Positions 16,789 to 25,877 are shown, counted from the stretch's first letter. The stretch is 64,000 nt of DNA from Streptomyces sp. NBC_01288 (GCF_035982055.1 NZ_CP108427.1:2418001-2482000), one strand, 5' to 3'. Notes: generated from the sequence alone by a model not told the origin. Numbers and translations are program-made.

Positions 16789-18123
16789 TCAAACTGCCAG
16801 GTTCTCGCGGAGAGTTGGCCCCTGGTACGGCGGCGCGAGCGCACCCCGGCGGCGCAGTTCGGGCAGCAGCAGTTCGCTGATCGCGGCGAATCCCGAGGGC
16901 ATGGCCAGCGGGCTGGAGAACATGAAGCCGCCCCGCGATCCGGTCGCGGCGAAGGTCTCCTCCAACGCGTCGGCCACCGTGGCCGGGTCACCGACGACGC
17001 TGTGGTCCAGGCCCGTGGCCCGCCCCCGGCCGTGCTCGAAGAACTCGCTACGGCTCATGGTGTGGTCCGCGCCGAACTCCGCGACGAGAGAGCCGACGAT
17101 CCCCGCGGGACTCGCGTTGGCCGCCGCCAACTCGTCGCGCAGTTCACCCAGTCGGAAGGAGACCGGAAGCGTCGAGAAGTCGTAGCCGGCGTTGTGCGAG
17201 AGGTAGGTGGCGACGGCCTCCTCGTTCCAGAACTCGTGCACCGCCTCGCAGCGTGCCGACGCCTCGGCCTTCGTGCGGCCGACGATCACCTGGGTCGCCC
17301 AGAGGATGCCCACGTGCTCCGGGTCCCGACCCTCGGCGAGGAGGGCCTCGTCGAGCAGTTTGCGGTGGCGCTGCTGGCCGGCGAGGTTGCCGCCGAAGCC
17401 GAAGACCAGGTCGGCGAAGCGGGCCGAAGCGGCAATGCCCCGGGGCGAGTTGCCCGCCTGGACGATGAGCGGGTGGTACTGCGGGCCGGGCACGGACGCG
17501 AGCGGTCCCTTGACGGTGAAGAAGCGCCCCTCGTGGTCGATGGGGTGGACCTTCTCGGGGTCCGCGAACCGGCCCGTGCTCCGGTCGCGGACGATGGCGT
17601 CCGGCGCCACGGAGTCCCACAACGCCCGGCAGACGTCTACGAATTCCTCCATCCGCTCGTAGCGCAGGTCGTGGTCCATCAGCTCGGCGAACCCGTAGTT
17701 GGCCGCGTCGGCGCCGCGCGTGGAGGCGACCACGTTGAAGGCGATCCGGCCGCCGGTCACATGGTCGAGCGAGTTCAACAGCCGTGCGACGTAGAAGGGA
17801 TGCATGAAGGTCGAGGAGTACGTCAGCCCGAAGCCGACCTTCTCCGTCACCGTGGACATCGCGGCGATGACCGGCGCCATGTCGTGGCGCGGCCACTGGA
17901 TGCCCCACTCCACCGCCGGTGCGATGCTCCCCCGCCAGGTGCTGGGGATGCCGCTGCCGTCACCGAAGAACAGCAGCCCCACACCCGCGCGTTCGGCGCT
18001 CTGCGCCAGCTCCATGAACATCCGGACGTCCGGGAAGTCCCGCCCGATCCAGGAGCCTTCTCGCGCCCAGGCGCCCTCGGTGTGAGTGAAGGAGAGGTCG
18101 TAGCCGATGTGCATTCCGGTCAT
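16789..18123 (-). CDS. NtaA/DszA-type LLM flavin-dependent monooxygenase
   Basis: A 444-residue bacterial-luciferase-fold enzyme of the nitrilotriacetate monooxygenase A group: W-x-x-x-G-S-W near the start, [13 protein letters not shown], and long insertions usual for the group. These enzymes use FMNH2 and O2 to cleave C-N or C-S bonds. The ATG at 18123 overlaps the stop of the isochorismatase-type gene as ATGA. The flavin reductase downstream is the likely reductant partner. The substrate is unknown. Confidence 0.88.
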   Translation of the reverse strand: MTGMHIGYDLSFTHTEGAWAREGSWIGRDFPDVRMFMELAQSAERAGVGLLFFGDGSGIPSTWRGSIAPAVEWGIQWPRHDMAPVIAAMSTVTEKVGFGLTYSSTFMHPFYVARLLNSLDHVTGGRIAFNVVASTRGADAANYGFAELMDHDLRYERMEEFVDVCRALWDSVAPDAIVRDRSTGRFADPEKVHPIDHEGRFFTVKGPLASVPGPQYHPLIVQAGNSPRGIAASARFADLVFGFGGNLAGQQRHRKLLDEALLAEGRDPEHVGILWATQVIVGRTKAEASARCEAVHEFWNEEAVATYLSHNAGYDFSTLPVSFRLGELRDELAAANASPAGIVGSLVAEFGADHTMSRSEFFEHGRGRATGLDHSVVGDPATVADALEETFAATGSRGGFMFSSPLAMPSGFAAISELLLPELRRRGALAPPYQGPTLRENLAV

Positions 18124-18779
18124 CGCGCGGCCTTCTTCCACAGCTCGGCCACTTCGTCGGCGTCGCTCAACACGGCCACGTTCAGACCCAGTTGGAACAG
18201 GGCGGCGGCATTGACGTGGTGGTCGTAGGCGGTCGTCGTGTCCTGCGGTACGACGACGGGCCAGTCGAGTTGGACGGCGTCCTGCGCGGTGGCGTACACG
18301 CAGCACTCGCTCGTCAGGCCGACGACGGTGAGCCAGTCATGGCCGGCGGCGCGCAACCGCGCGTCGAGATCGGTACCGAGGAAACCGCTGTAGCCGCGCT
18401 TGACGACCCGCAACTCCCCTTCCTCCGGCTGCATTTGATACCACTCGGCGCCGACCGTCCCCACCCGGCACGGCTCGTCCGGGCTCATGGGAGCGTCGTA
18501 GTCGCCCTCGCGCAGCCAGTTGCTGGACCGCCACGGCCGTGCCGGGGCACTGCCCAACTCGACCCAGACGACCGGTACTTCGGTGGCACGCGCGGCGTCG
18601 ACGAGCTCGGCGATACGGGTGACCGTCCGGTCGAGGGTCGCCAGCGCCGCCTCCGTCAGGCCGTACGCCCCGAGCCGCTCCGGATCGGCGAAGTCGCGCT
18701 GTACGTCGACCACCACGAGCGCGGGCCTGCTGAACGGCCTGGCGAGTTGGGCGAGTTGTCTGTCCCGCAGGTCGGACAT
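18120..18779 (-). CDS. RutB-like isochorismatase-fold amidohydrolase
   Basis: A 219-residue cysteine hydrolase with a triad visible at Asp25 (V-V-D-V-Q-R-D-F), Lys127 (V-V-K-R-G-Y-S-G-F) and Cys160 (S-E-C-C-V-Y-A-T-A). RutB cleaves the ureidoacrylate formed by RutA in pyrimidine degradation. Here the gene starts one base inside the stop of the RutA-like gene (TGATG at 18781-18777), so the pair is strictly coupled. The rest of the rut set (rutC, D, E, G) is not present, so the substrate may be a different ring or ureido compound. Confidence 0.85.
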   Translation of the reverse strand: MSDLRDRQLAQLARPFSRPALVVVDVQRDFADPERLGAYGLTEAALATLDRTVTRIAELVDAARATEVPVVWVELGSAPARPWRSSNWLREGDYDAPMSPDEPCRVGTVGAEWYQMQPEEGELRVVKRGYSGFLGTDLDARLRAAGHDWLTVVGLTSECCVYATAQDAVQLDWPVVVPQDTTTAYDHHVNAAALFQLGLNVAVLSDADEVAELWKKAAR

Positions 18780-19840
18780 CAGGCCGCCACCTCGTCACGG
18801 GCGCGCAGCTCGGGCAGCACGGTCTCCCCGAACAGCAGCATGTCCTCGTCGTACTCCGGGAAGATCAGCATGAGTCCGTCGAGGTCGGCCTCCCGCACGA
18901 TGTACTCGATGTGCTCGGTGACGGTGCGGGCCGAACCGGCGACGTACGGCGTCTGGAAGGCCGCCTCCCCGTTGGCGCCGTCGGCCCACGCGCGGGCCTG
19001 GTCCGCGGGCACGCCCCAGGTGTGCCGCATATGGGCGAGCGCCTCACGGTCGACGCCGACGCCCCACTCCTTCACCTTCTTGACGGCCAGTTCGTCGGTG
19101 TCGTCCTGGACGACGGTGAGCATCGAATACGTCTTGCAGACACGGCCGTTGGCCTTCGCCCGCGCATGCACGTCGGCCGAGAGCGACCGCATGTCGTCGA
19201 GGCTGTCGGCGGCGAGAAAGGCACCGTCGGCGTACCGCGCCTGAAACCGGCGCGCGTCCTCGGACCGCCCCGCGCTGATGAGGGTCGGCCGGGTCGCCGG
19301 ATGCGGACGCGACTCACAGTCGACGAGGTCGAAATACGGAGTGCGCAGGGTGACCGAGTCCTCGGTCCACAACCGCGTGACCGCCTCCGTCCACAGCTCC
19401 GTCATCCGGTAACGGTCCTCGTGACTCAACTCCGGGTCCCAGTCCCCGAATTGCTCGAACTCCCCCGCGTACGACCCGTTCACGATGTTCATCCCGGCCC
19501 GCCCGCCGGAGATGTCCTGGAGCGTGGTGAGCATCTTCGCCGCGACAGCGGGATTGTGAATATTGGCGTGCAGAGTCGCCCAGATCTTGACCCGGCTGGT
19601 CGCCTCGGCGAGCGCCGCCATCATCGTCATCGACTCCAACGAACGGCCCCAGTGGTCCGTACTCCCGCCGAAACCACGCCACTTGGCCATCGACATCACG
19701 AAGTCGAGCCCGATGCTCTCCGCGTGCACGGCGGCACGCTTGTTGTACGCGTAGGTCGCCTCGGGATGCGGCGCGGTGGTGGACAGCATCCAGCCGCCGT
19801 TCCCGATGGGAAGGAAGATTCCATATTCTTTCGCGGGCAC
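18779..19840 (-). CDS. RutA-like LLM flavin monooxygenase
   Basis: A 353-residue luciferase-fold enzyme strongly resembling pyrimidine oxygenase RutA by eye: F-L-P-I-G-N-G-G-W near residue 9, N-K-R-A-A-V-H-A-E-S-I-G-L-D-F, M-A-K-W-R-G-F-G-G, L-E-S-M-T-M-M-A-A-L-A and I-S-G-G-R-A-G-M-N-I-V-N-G. RutA opens the uracil ring with a flavin peroxide. The GTG at 19840 follows AAAGG. It is followed without a gap by a RutB-like hydrolase, and a substrate-binding protein gene precedes it by 57 bases. Confidence 0.88.
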   Translation of the reverse strand: MPAKEYGIFLPIGNGGWMLSTTAPHPEATYAYNKRAAVHAESIGLDFVMSMAKWRGFGGSTDHWGRSLESMTMMAALAEATSRVKIWATLHANIHNPAVAAKMLTTLQDISGGRAGMNIVNGSYAGEFEQFGDWDPELSHEDRYRMTELWTEAVTRLWTEDSVTLRTPYFDLVDCESRPHPATRPTLISAGRSEDARRFQARYADGAFLAADSLDDMRSLSADVHARAKANGRVCKTYSMLTVVQDDTDELAVKKVKEWGVGVDREALAHMRHTWGVPADQARAWADGANGEAAFQTPYVAGSARTVTEHIEYIVREADLDGLMLIFPEYDEDMLLFGETVLPELRARDEVAA

Positions 19841-19850
19841 GTCACGGACC

Positions 19851-19882
19851 TTTCTACGGCTCTGCTTTTTCTACGGCTCTGC
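19851..19882. repeat. Short tandem direct repeat
   Basis: tttctacggctctgc at 19851-19865 is repeated at 19868-19882 (period 17), between the substrate-binding protein gene and the RutA-like gene. It lies close to the RutA-like ribosome-binding region. Confidence 0.75.
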
Positions 19883-19897
19883 GGGTCTCTTGCGTTC

Positions 19898-21007
19898 TTA
19901 CGGCGCGGGCCAGACGAGCTTGTCGCCGCTGTAGATGTCCTTGACGAAGGAGGTGTCGAACCACCCCGTGGCCTTGGCGGCGGTCACACCGCTCGGCACG
20001 ATCTTGAACTGGTGCAGCATGGCGACGAGTTGGGTGACGTTGTCGGGGTCGATGCCGCCCAGCGGCTGTCCGGGCGTCGGGTTCTCCTTGACGACCTGCG
20101 TCTCGGTCTTCCAGATCGTCGCGTTCAGCTTCTTGTCGTAGGTCGGGCCGGACAACTTGGCCGCGTAGCCGACGCATTCGCTGATGTGCGCCTCGCCGGC
20201 GGAGCAGTACGCGTACGCGTGCAGCGCGGCCCGCAACATGTCCTCGACAGCGTGCGGATGCGCCTTGGCGAACGCCGGGTTGACCGCCATCGCCCCGATC
20301 GAACTCGGGATCTTGTAGTCGACCGGCTTCCACACAGTGACGTCCTTGCCGGCCGCCTTCAGCTGGTTGGGCTCGTTGGAGACGAACCCGGTGAGCGCTT
20401 CAAGACCGCCCTGCTTACGCGGCAGCACCGAGGGGTCGTAGCCCTCCTTGACCAGCTTGAGCGAGTCCCACTTGACCCCGGCCTTGACCAGCATCGCCTC
20501 CACCGTGGCGGGCACATACCCCTTGTGCCCGACGACCTTCCCGTCCAGCTGGGTCAGATCGGTGATGTCCTTGTTCGTCATCAGAATGTCGAGCCCGGCA
20601 TTCGAGTACGAGGAAATCCCCTTGATATCAATCCCGTTGGCCTGCGCCTGGATCAGATCCTGCTCGGAGATCGCGGACACGGTCGCCTGTCCCCCGGCGA
20701 GCAGCTTGGTGTTCTGCGCGGTGTCGCCACTGCCCGGCTTGAGGTCGACGGTGAGGCAAAGGTCCTTGAAGTAGCCGAGCTTGGCGGCCGCGATGTATTC
20801 GAGGATCGAGACGGAGGACTGGAACTGGTACCCGGAAAGATACGTGATCTTCCCGGCGGCTTTGTTCTCAGCACACCGCTTGGCGGAAATCGCGGACCCG
20901 GCCGAGCCGGCGGAGGTGCTGTCGTCAGACCCGGAGCCACATCCGGCGACTCCGAGGGCCAACACGGCGGCGACGAGGGCAGATCTGGTGAGGCGACAAC
21001 GAGGCAT
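19898..21007 (-). CDS. ABC transporter substrate-binding lipoprotein (NMT1/SsuA-like)
   Basis: A 369-residue lipoprotein: basic N-terminus, hydrophobic stretch and lipobox L-G-V-A-G-C (Cys23). The mature part fits the THI5/NMT1-like family: Y-L-S-G-Y-Q-F-Q, A-K-L-G-Y-F-K-D, a K-P-G-S-G-D-T region and L-L-A-G-G-Q-A-T-V. Such proteins bind alkanesulfonates, pyrimidine precursors or other small nitrogen or sulfur compounds. The ATG at 21007 follows GGAG at six bases. It lies between the permease gene and the RutA-like gene, making uptake of the degraded compound its likely job. Confidence 0.9.
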   Translation of the reverse strand: MPRCRLTRSALVAAVLALGVAGCGSGSDDSTSAGSAGSAISAKRCAENKAAGKITYLSGYQFQSSVSILEYIAAAKLGYFKDLCLTVDLKPGSGDTAQNTKLLAGGQATVSAISEQDLIQAQANGIDIKGISSYSNAGLDILMTNKDITDLTQLDGKVVGHKGYVPATVEAMLVKAGVKWDSLKLVKEGYDPSVLPRKQGGLEALTGFVSNEPNQLKAAGKDVTVWKPVDYKIPSSIGAMAVNPAFAKAHPHAVEDMLRAALHAYAYCSAGEAHISECVGYAAKLSGPTYDKKLNATIWKTETQVVKENPTPGQPLGGIDPDNVTQLVAMLHQFKIVPSGVTAAKATGWFDTSFVKDIYSGDKLVWPAP

Positions 21008-21042
21008 GGGTGACTCCAAACTGGCTGTATGCCGGTGAGTTG

Positions 21043-21098
21043 AGCGCCCCGAAAGGGGCGCGGGGAACTGCGCGACCAGCCCCCACCGGCCCGCAGAT
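21043..21098. repeat. Intergenic repeat with GNRA-type hairpin, copy C
   Basis: Contains the perfect stem-loop gcgcccc-gaaa-ggggcgc (21044-21061), then ggggaactgcgcgaccagccccc. In reverse complement it shares ggctggtcgcgc and ccccgcgcccct with copies A and B. It lies between the permease and substrate-binding protein genes of the minus-strand operon, where the hairpin could stabilise or attenuate the transcript. Confidence 0.65.
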
Positions 21099-21115
21099 AA
21101 CCACTGTGCTGTCAG

Positions 21116-21976
21116 TCAGTCGTGCGTGCTGTCGTGCCAATGCAGCACACGCCGCTCAACAAGCGTGACCGCCAGCAACAGCAACACGCCCATCACCGCA
21201 AGCACGAGGATCGAGGCGTAAACAACGGGGAGTTGATTCATAGAGGAGGCCACACTGATCGCAGTGCCAAGACCCCCCGTAGACCCGGACGCCGACATCT
21301 CGGCAACCACCGCCCCGATGATCGACAGCGGAAAGACGATCCGCAGCGCGGCGAAGAGATACGGCAAGGCATTGGGAATGCGCACGTGCCACAGCAACTC
21401 GACCCGGCTCGCATCCATCGTCCGATACACCTGCAACACCTGCTGCGGCACAGACCGCAACCCCGTAGCCGTGTTGATGAGAATCGGAAAGAAACAGATC
21501 AGCCCGGTGATGATCAGCTTCGGCATGGCCCCGAACCCGAAAGCCACAACAAGGGCCGGTGCGACGGCCACCAGCGGCGTGACATTGAGGACGACAGCGA
21601 TCGGCATCACCGCCCGCCGCACCAACGGAAGTTCACTCGTCAGCACCGCAAGGACGAACGCCCCGACGAACCCCATCCCCAGCCCGGCCGTAGCCTCACC
21701 AAGGGTCACAAGCGCGTTGTGGACGTAGTAGCCGAGTTCACCAGAAAGCGAACTACCCACATCCGACAACGGCGGCAACAGATAAGGAAGTTGCTCAGCC
21801 CCCCAGTGCCAGAGCCCGCCAAGCAGCACCAGCATCACGACAAGCGGCAACCACACGGCCGGCCGGATCCACCCGATCCGCGACCGCGGGTGCTTCAGAC
21901 TGAACCGGGACGGTTCGACAGGCGGCGGCGGTGTCTTCGTCACCGGAGCGGTGGTGCGTTCGTCGGCAACGGTCAT
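21116..21976 (-). CDS. ABC transporter permease (SsuC/TauC-like)
   Basis: A 286-residue membrane protein with about six hydrophobic segments. The cytoplasmic EAA-type loop reads D-A-S-R-V-E-L-L-W-H-V-R-I-P-N-A-L-P-Y and contacts the ATPase. Length and pattern match permeases for sulfonate, taurine or pyrimidine-precursor import. The ATG at 21976 is chosen because it follows GAGGG; in-frame GTGs slightly upstream are possible. It is 17 bases downstream of the ATPase gene. Confidence 0.88.
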   Translation of the reverse strand: MTVADERTTAPVTKTPPPPVEPSRFSLKHPRSRIGWIRPAVWLPLVVMLVLLGGLWHWGAEQLPYLLPPLSDVGSSLSGELGYYVHNALVTLGEATAGLGMGFVGAFVLAVLTSELPLVRRAVMPIAVVLNVTPLVAVAPALVVAFGFGAMPKLIITGLICFFPILINTATGLRSVPQQVLQVYRTMDASRVELLWHVRIPNALPYLFAALRIVFPLSIIGAVVAEMSASGSTGGLGTAISVASSMNQLPVVYASILVLAVMGVLLLLAVTLVERRVLHWHDSTHD

Positions 21977-21993
21977 GTCCCTCACGCCCCCAC

Positions 21994-22839
21994 TCACGCG
22001 GCTTCGCTGTTCCACGCGCGCCGCAGCCGCTCTCGCACCAGATCCTCGTACTCGTGGAACCGCCGTTCCCCGAAGAGCCGTTCACCGCGCGGCCGAGGCA
22101 GGTCGACGTCGATGCTCTCGACGATCCGGCCGGGGTTCGGCGCCATGACGACGACGGTGTCGGAAAGCCGTACGGCCTCGGAGACGGAGTGGGTGACGAA
22201 CAGGACGGTCGTCCTCAACTCCTCCCACAGGTCGAGGAGTTGGTCCTGAAGGCTCTCGCGGGTGAACTCGTCGAGCGCCGAGAAGGGTTCGTCCATAACG
22301 AGCACGTCGGGTCGCAGGCCGAACGCCCGCACGATCGCGGCGCGTTGGCGCATGCCTCCGGACAACTGGGCGGGAAGTTTGTGCAGGGCGTCGCCGAGAC
22401 CGGCCTTGACGAGGAGTTCCTTCATGTCGGGGACGGCCGCGGCCTGCCGCTCGGCGAAGTCGGCGATGCGCTCGCGCCGCTTGCCCGCACCCCGGTTGAT
22501 CTTCTGCGGCAGCGTGACGTTGCGCAGGACGGACAGCCACGGCAGCAGCGCGGGGCTCTGCGGCACAAGGCCGATCATCTTGGCCGCGCAGGCATCCGCC
22601 GGTGTCACCCCGTGCACCGACACCTCGCCGAGGTCGGGCTGTTCGAGGCCCGCGACGAGGCGCAGCAGGGTGGACTTTCCGCAGCCGCTGGGGCCGATGA
22701 GACTGACGAAACGGCCCGACGGCACCGTGAGGTGGACGTCGTCGAGTGCCGTGGTCGCGGCGGACCCGAAGCCGTAGACCCGTCGTACCGACCGCAGTTC
22801 GAGTGCTGGCGTACCAGTCACCTTCACGCTCCCATCCAT
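21994..22839 (-). CDS. ABC transporter ATPase (SsuB/TauB-like)
   Basis: Up to 281 residues, with Walker A GPSGCGKST, Q-loop V-P-Q-S, signature L-S-G-G-M-R-Q-R, Walker B V-L-V-M-D-E-P-F-S-A-L-D and H-loop V-T-H-S. It is the first gene of the importer/oxygenase unit. The ATG at 22839 lacks a clear Shine-Dalgarno, whereas GGGAG lies inside the first codons at good distance from a GTG at 22821, so the true start may be six codons later. A 16-bp palindrome sits five bases upstream of the ATG. Confidence 0.9.
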   Translation of the reverse strand: MDGSVKVTGTPALELRSVRRVYGFGSAATTALDDVHLTVPSGRFVSLIGPSGCGKSTLLRLVAGLEQPDLGEVSVHGVTPADACAAKMIGLVPQSPALLPWLSVLRNVTLPQKINRGAGKRRERIADFAERQAAAVPDMKELLVKAGLGDALHKLPAQLSGGMRQRAAIVRAFGLRPDVLVMDEPFSALDEFTRESLQDQLLDLWEELRTTVLFVTHSVSEAVRLSDTVVVMAPNPGRIVESIDVDLPRPRGERLFGERRFHEYEDLVRERLRRAWNSEAA

Positions 22840-22843
22840 GTCG

Positions 22844-22859
22844 CGGGCACAAGTGCCCG
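22844..22859. promoter_or_regulatory. Operator-like palindrome upstream of the importer operon
   Basis: cgggcac-aa-gtgcccg, perfect 7-bp arms, immediately upstream of the ATPase start. The nearby TetR-family gene (23473) is an obvious candidate ligand-responsive repressor; the link is by position only. Confidence 0.5.
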
Positions 22860-22971
22860 ATCCTGGAAGTCGGAGAGCGTGCGTAGCGAGTGCGACTGAC
22901 TGCCACGCGGAAATCCGCTTAGGTGCCCCCGACCGTAGGAAGATTGTGTTTCGGGACAGCGCAGTTGACTG

Positions 22972-23427
22972 TTACGGGCGTTTTACGTCTGACCGCGACG
23001 GGAGGTGCAGCGGAGCGACCGCGCTGCCGTCGAAGACCTGGATCTCGATCCCGAGGTCCGTCGCGGCCCGCGCCACCCAGCCGCCGAGGGCCTGCACGAT
23101 CAGCTCGGTGACCAGCAGGACCGCGCGCTCGGCGGTCGGTACGGACTCCCGCAGCCAGAGCAGTTTGAACATGTCCGCCATGACCTTGTTGCGGTAGGCG
23201 GGCTTGTACGCACCCTGGTTGCCGACGAGTTGGACGAGTACGCGGCAGCCCACGTCGATCCCCTCGACCTCGACCCGGCTGCCGTCGGGCAGCATGAGCG
23301 GCTTCGGGCGCAGCGGCGTGCCGAGGCGGTCGCCGAGCGCGAGCAGCATGCGGCGCTCGACGGAACCCTCGGCGAACCGGCTCCACTCGGTGGGGGCGTC
23401 CAGGACGATCAGGTGCACACGCCGCAT
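22972..23427 (-). CDS. Hypothetical protein
   Basis: A 151-residue protein with no signal peptide or membrane segment and no motif I recognise. Secondary structure looks mixed alpha/beta: M-R-R-V-H-L-I-V-L-D-A-P-T-E-W start, a central V-G-N-Q-G-A-Y-K-P-A-Y-R-N-K stretch, and a hydrophobic helix L-L-V-T-E-L-I-V-Q-A-L-G. Codon use is normal for the genome. It is divergent from the TetR gene, 45 bases apart; that interval carries GGTCC...GGACC half-sites that could serve both promoters. Confidence 0.7.
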   Translation of the reverse strand: MRRVHLIVLDAPTEWSRFAEGSVERRMLLALGDRLGTPLRPKPLMLPDGSRVEVEGIDVGCRVLVQLVGNQGAYKPAYRNKVMADMFKLLWLRESVPTAERAVLLVTELIVQALGGWVARAATDLGIEIQVFDGSAVAPLHLPSRSDVKRP

Positions 23428-23472
23428 CCTAGGAAGGGTCCGTTTCCCCCGTGTTGCTTAGGGTGGACCACC

Positions 23473-24156
23473 ATGAGAGCAGGCGGAGCGACCAGGACAC
23501 CTGACGAGGACGCGGGTACGACACGGCTCGACGGCCGGGTCGAGCGGGGCAACCGCACCCGGCGACTCGTCCTGCGCCGCACCGTCGACATCGCCTCCGT
23601 CGAGGGTCTGGAGGCCCTGACCGTCGGCCGGTTGGCCACCGAGCTGCAACTCAGCAAGAGCGGGGTGTTCGCGCTCTTCGGCTCCAAGCAGGAACTCCAA
23701 CTGGCCACCGTGCGCGAGGCCGCCCGCATCTACACCGAGAAGGTCATCCGGCCCGCCACCGAACTCCCGCCCGGCATAGGCCGGTTGTGGCGGCTGTGCG
23801 AGCTGTGGCTGGAGTACTCGCGGGGGCGGGTCTTCCCCGGCGGCTGCTTCTTCTACGAGGTCGTCGCCGAGTTCGACGCCCGCTCCGGGCCGGTGCACGA
23901 CGCGGTGGTCCGCGCCCAGCGGGACTGGACGGCCCTCGTGGAGCGGACGGCCGCCGAGGCCCGGGACTCGGGCGAGCTGCGCGCCGACACGGACATACCC
24001 CAACTCGCCTTCGAGATCGTCGCGTTGATGGAGACGGCCAACGTGGTCTCCGTACTGCACGACGAGGAGACCGCGTACCGCCGGGCTCGCATCGGCATAG
24101 CGGCCCGACTGCGGGGCGCGGCCACGGACCCTTCGACGGCTCCTCAAGTCCCCTGA
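23473..24156 (+). CDS. TetR/AcrR-family transcriptional regulator
   Basis: A 227-residue regulator. The N-terminal helix-turn-helix (about 28-75) reads R-x-x-V-L-R-R-T-V-D-I-A-S-V-E-G-L-E-A-L-T-V-G-R-L-A then L-S-K-S-G-V-F-A-L-F-G-S-K-Q-E-L, the TetR signature. The C-terminal ligand domain has G-G-C-F-F-Y-E-V-V-A-E-F as in TetR_C members near AcrR. It probably represses itself and a neighbour; the oxidative-degradation operon or the divergent hypothetical gene are candidates. ATG at 23473, no strong Shine-Dalgarno. Confidence 0.88.
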   Translation: MRAGGATRTPDEDAGTTRLDGRVERGNRTRRLVLRRTVDIASVEGLEALTVGRLATELQLSKSGVFALFGSKQELQLATVREAARIYTEKVIRPATELPPGIGRLWRLCELWLEYSRGRVFPGGCFFYEVVAEFDARSGPVHDAVVRAQRDWTALVERTAAEARDSGELRADTDIPQLAFEIVALMETANVVSVLHDEETAYRRARIGIAARLRGAATDPSTAPQVP

Positions 24157-24282
24157 CATACAAGCGATATACCAGCGATGTGCAAGGCATTTCGCCTCCC
24201 TGCGCACAGCGTTTTCCCCCTCTCCTCACTTCGGCCGAAAACAAGTAGCACGACCGTTCGCCCAGTTTTAGGCTCAAGCCCC

Positions 24283-24891
24283 ATGACAGCCACCGGAACG
24301 GACATCGTCGAGCTCGACCGGATCGCCGTGTACGAGGCCCTGCGCGTAGTGGAGTTGGCACAGGAGGAGGACTGGCAGCGGGACACGCCCTGCGCGGGGT
24401 GGGACCTGCGGCGACTGGTGGCGCACATGGCCGCGCAGCATCACGGGTTCGCCGCCGCCGCACGCGGGGCGGGCCGGGACAGGGCGTACTGGCGGGAGCC
24501 GGAGGACATGAGCGAGCCGGCCCGGACGCATCGCGCGGCGGCCACCGCCGTCCTCGCCGCGTTCGCCGAACCGGGCGCCACAGAGCGGGAGTTCGCGCTT
24601 CCCGAGCTGGGCGCGAGCTTCCCCGGGCGGACAGCGATCGGCTTCCACTTCATCGACTACGTCGCCCACGCCTGGGATGTCGCCGCTGCCCTCGGCACCG
24701 AACTCGACCTGTCGGACGACGTGTTGGACATCGCGCTGGTGGTGGCCCGACTGGTGCCCACCGAACCGGCCGTACGCGGACCGGAGTTCGCCTTCGCCCC
24801 GCCGCTCGACGTACCGCCGGAGGCCGGCCCGCTCGACGAGACGCTACGGCTGCTCGGCCGGACGCCGGAGCACTGGCCGACGAAGAACTAA
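24283..24891 (+). CDS. TIGR03086-type DinB/maleylpyruvate-isomerase-fold protein
   Basis: A 202-residue helical-bundle protein with the actinobacterial pattern D-T-P-C-A-G-W-D-L-R-R-L-V-A-H-M and later F-H-F-I-D-Y-V-A-H-A-W-D-V-A-A-A-L-G. The histidines at H-M, D-Y-V-A-H and nearby are the usual metal ligands of the DinB/MDMPI superfamily, several members of which are mycothiol-dependent transferases. Cellular substrate unknown. The ATG at 24283 is preceded by ggctcaagcccc without a good Shine-Dalgarno. It stands alone between the TetR gene and the DUF4142 gene. Confidence 0.8.
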   Translation: MTATGTDIVELDRIAVYEALRVVELAQEEDWQRDTPCAGWDLRRLVAHMAAQHHGFAAAARGAGRDRAYWREPEDMSEPARTHRAAATAVLAAFAEPGATEREFALPELGASFPGRTAIGFHFIDYVAHAWDVAAALGTELDLSDDVLDIALVVARLVPTEPAVRGPEFAFAPPLDVPPEAGPLDETLRLLGRTPEHWPTKN

Positions 24892-25050
24892 CGGCAGGAC
24901 CGGCGAAGGGCCGCTGAACTCGCTTCCTTTGCCTGCCCTTTGAGTAAAGCTGCCCTCCCTTTGAACAAGGAAACCGCTCCGCGCGTACCTCCTGGCACTG
25001 GCCACGCGTCAACTTCTCCAACGACCAGTTGGTTCCCCCGGGAGGCTCCC

Positions 25051-25839
25051 TTGCGTCGTATCAACGGTACGGCTGTGTTCATCGCCACCATTTTCGCCAC
25101 CACGGGCGCGCTCGTCTTTCCCGTGTGGTCGTACGCCGACCGGGCGGGGACAGGGCAGGCGAACGTGGCGGCGGGCACCGTGAACACCGAGTGGGGGCCG
25201 TTGACGGCCGCCGACCGGGATCTGATCGTGCGGGTGCGGCTGGCCGGGCTGTGGGAGCTGCCGGCCGGGCAGCAGGCGATCGAGCGGGCGCCCAGCCAGG
25301 TGATCAAGGAGGCCGGGGACCATCTCATCGTCGGCCACACCGACCTCGACAAGCGGGTGCGGATCATCGCGGCCCAGCTCGGGGTCGCGCTGCCGAACGT
25401 GCCGAACGAGCAACAGCAGGGCTGGCTGCGGGAGATGAGCGCGGCGACCGGCGCCGAGTACGAGTACAAGTTCGCCAACCTGCTGCGGGCCGCGCACGGC
25501 AAGATCTTCCCGGCCATCGGCGCCGTACGGAACACCACCCGGAACACACTCGTACGGCAGCTGGCCTCGGACGCCAACCAGACCGTGCTCGACCACATCA
25601 CGATCCTGGAGAAGACCGGGCGGGTCGACTTCGACGCCATCGCCAACTCGATCGCCAACACCTCGACCGCCAGCCCGACCGGCCCCGCGGCGCCGGTGCC
25701 CGGCCAGGTGGCGCCCTCGGCCCCCGTCGCCGAGGCGAGCCCGAACATCCGGACCACCTCCCGGCCGTCCCCGGCCGCACCGGGCACGGTCAACACCGTC
25801 CGACCGGATCCGGTCGACTCGAACGGCGTGCTGGGTTAG
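25051..25839 (+). CDS. DUF4142 (ferritin-like helical bundle) exported protein 1
   Basis: A 262-residue protein starting at a TTG (25051) five bases after GGAGG. A single N-terminal hydrophobic segment (about 7-25, A-L-V-F-P-V-W-S-Y-A) acts as signal or anchor. The body is a helical domain with D-H-L-I-V-G-H and D-H-I-T-I-L-E histidines as in DUF4142, a ferritin-like family of unknown function. The tail is Pro/Ser/Thr-rich. It is clearly paralogous to the gene at 27512; the pair flank the MNIO enzyme gene. Confidence 0.8.
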   Translation: MRRINGTAVFIATIFATTGALVFPVWSYADRAGTGQANVAAGTVNTEWGPLTAADRDLIVRVRLAGLWELPAGQQAIERAPSQVIKEAGDHLIVGHTDLDKRVRIIAAQLGVALPNVPNEQQQGWLREMSAATGAEYEYKFANLLRAAHGKIFPAIGAVRNTTRNTLVRQLASDANQTVLDHITILEKTGRVDFDAIANSIANTSTASPTGPAAPVPGQVAPSAPVAEASPNIRTTSRPSPAAPGTVNTVRPDPVDSNGVLG

Positions 25840-25877
25840 GGCTCTCCCGGCCGTCCGGGTCCCGGCCCCGAAGTCTT

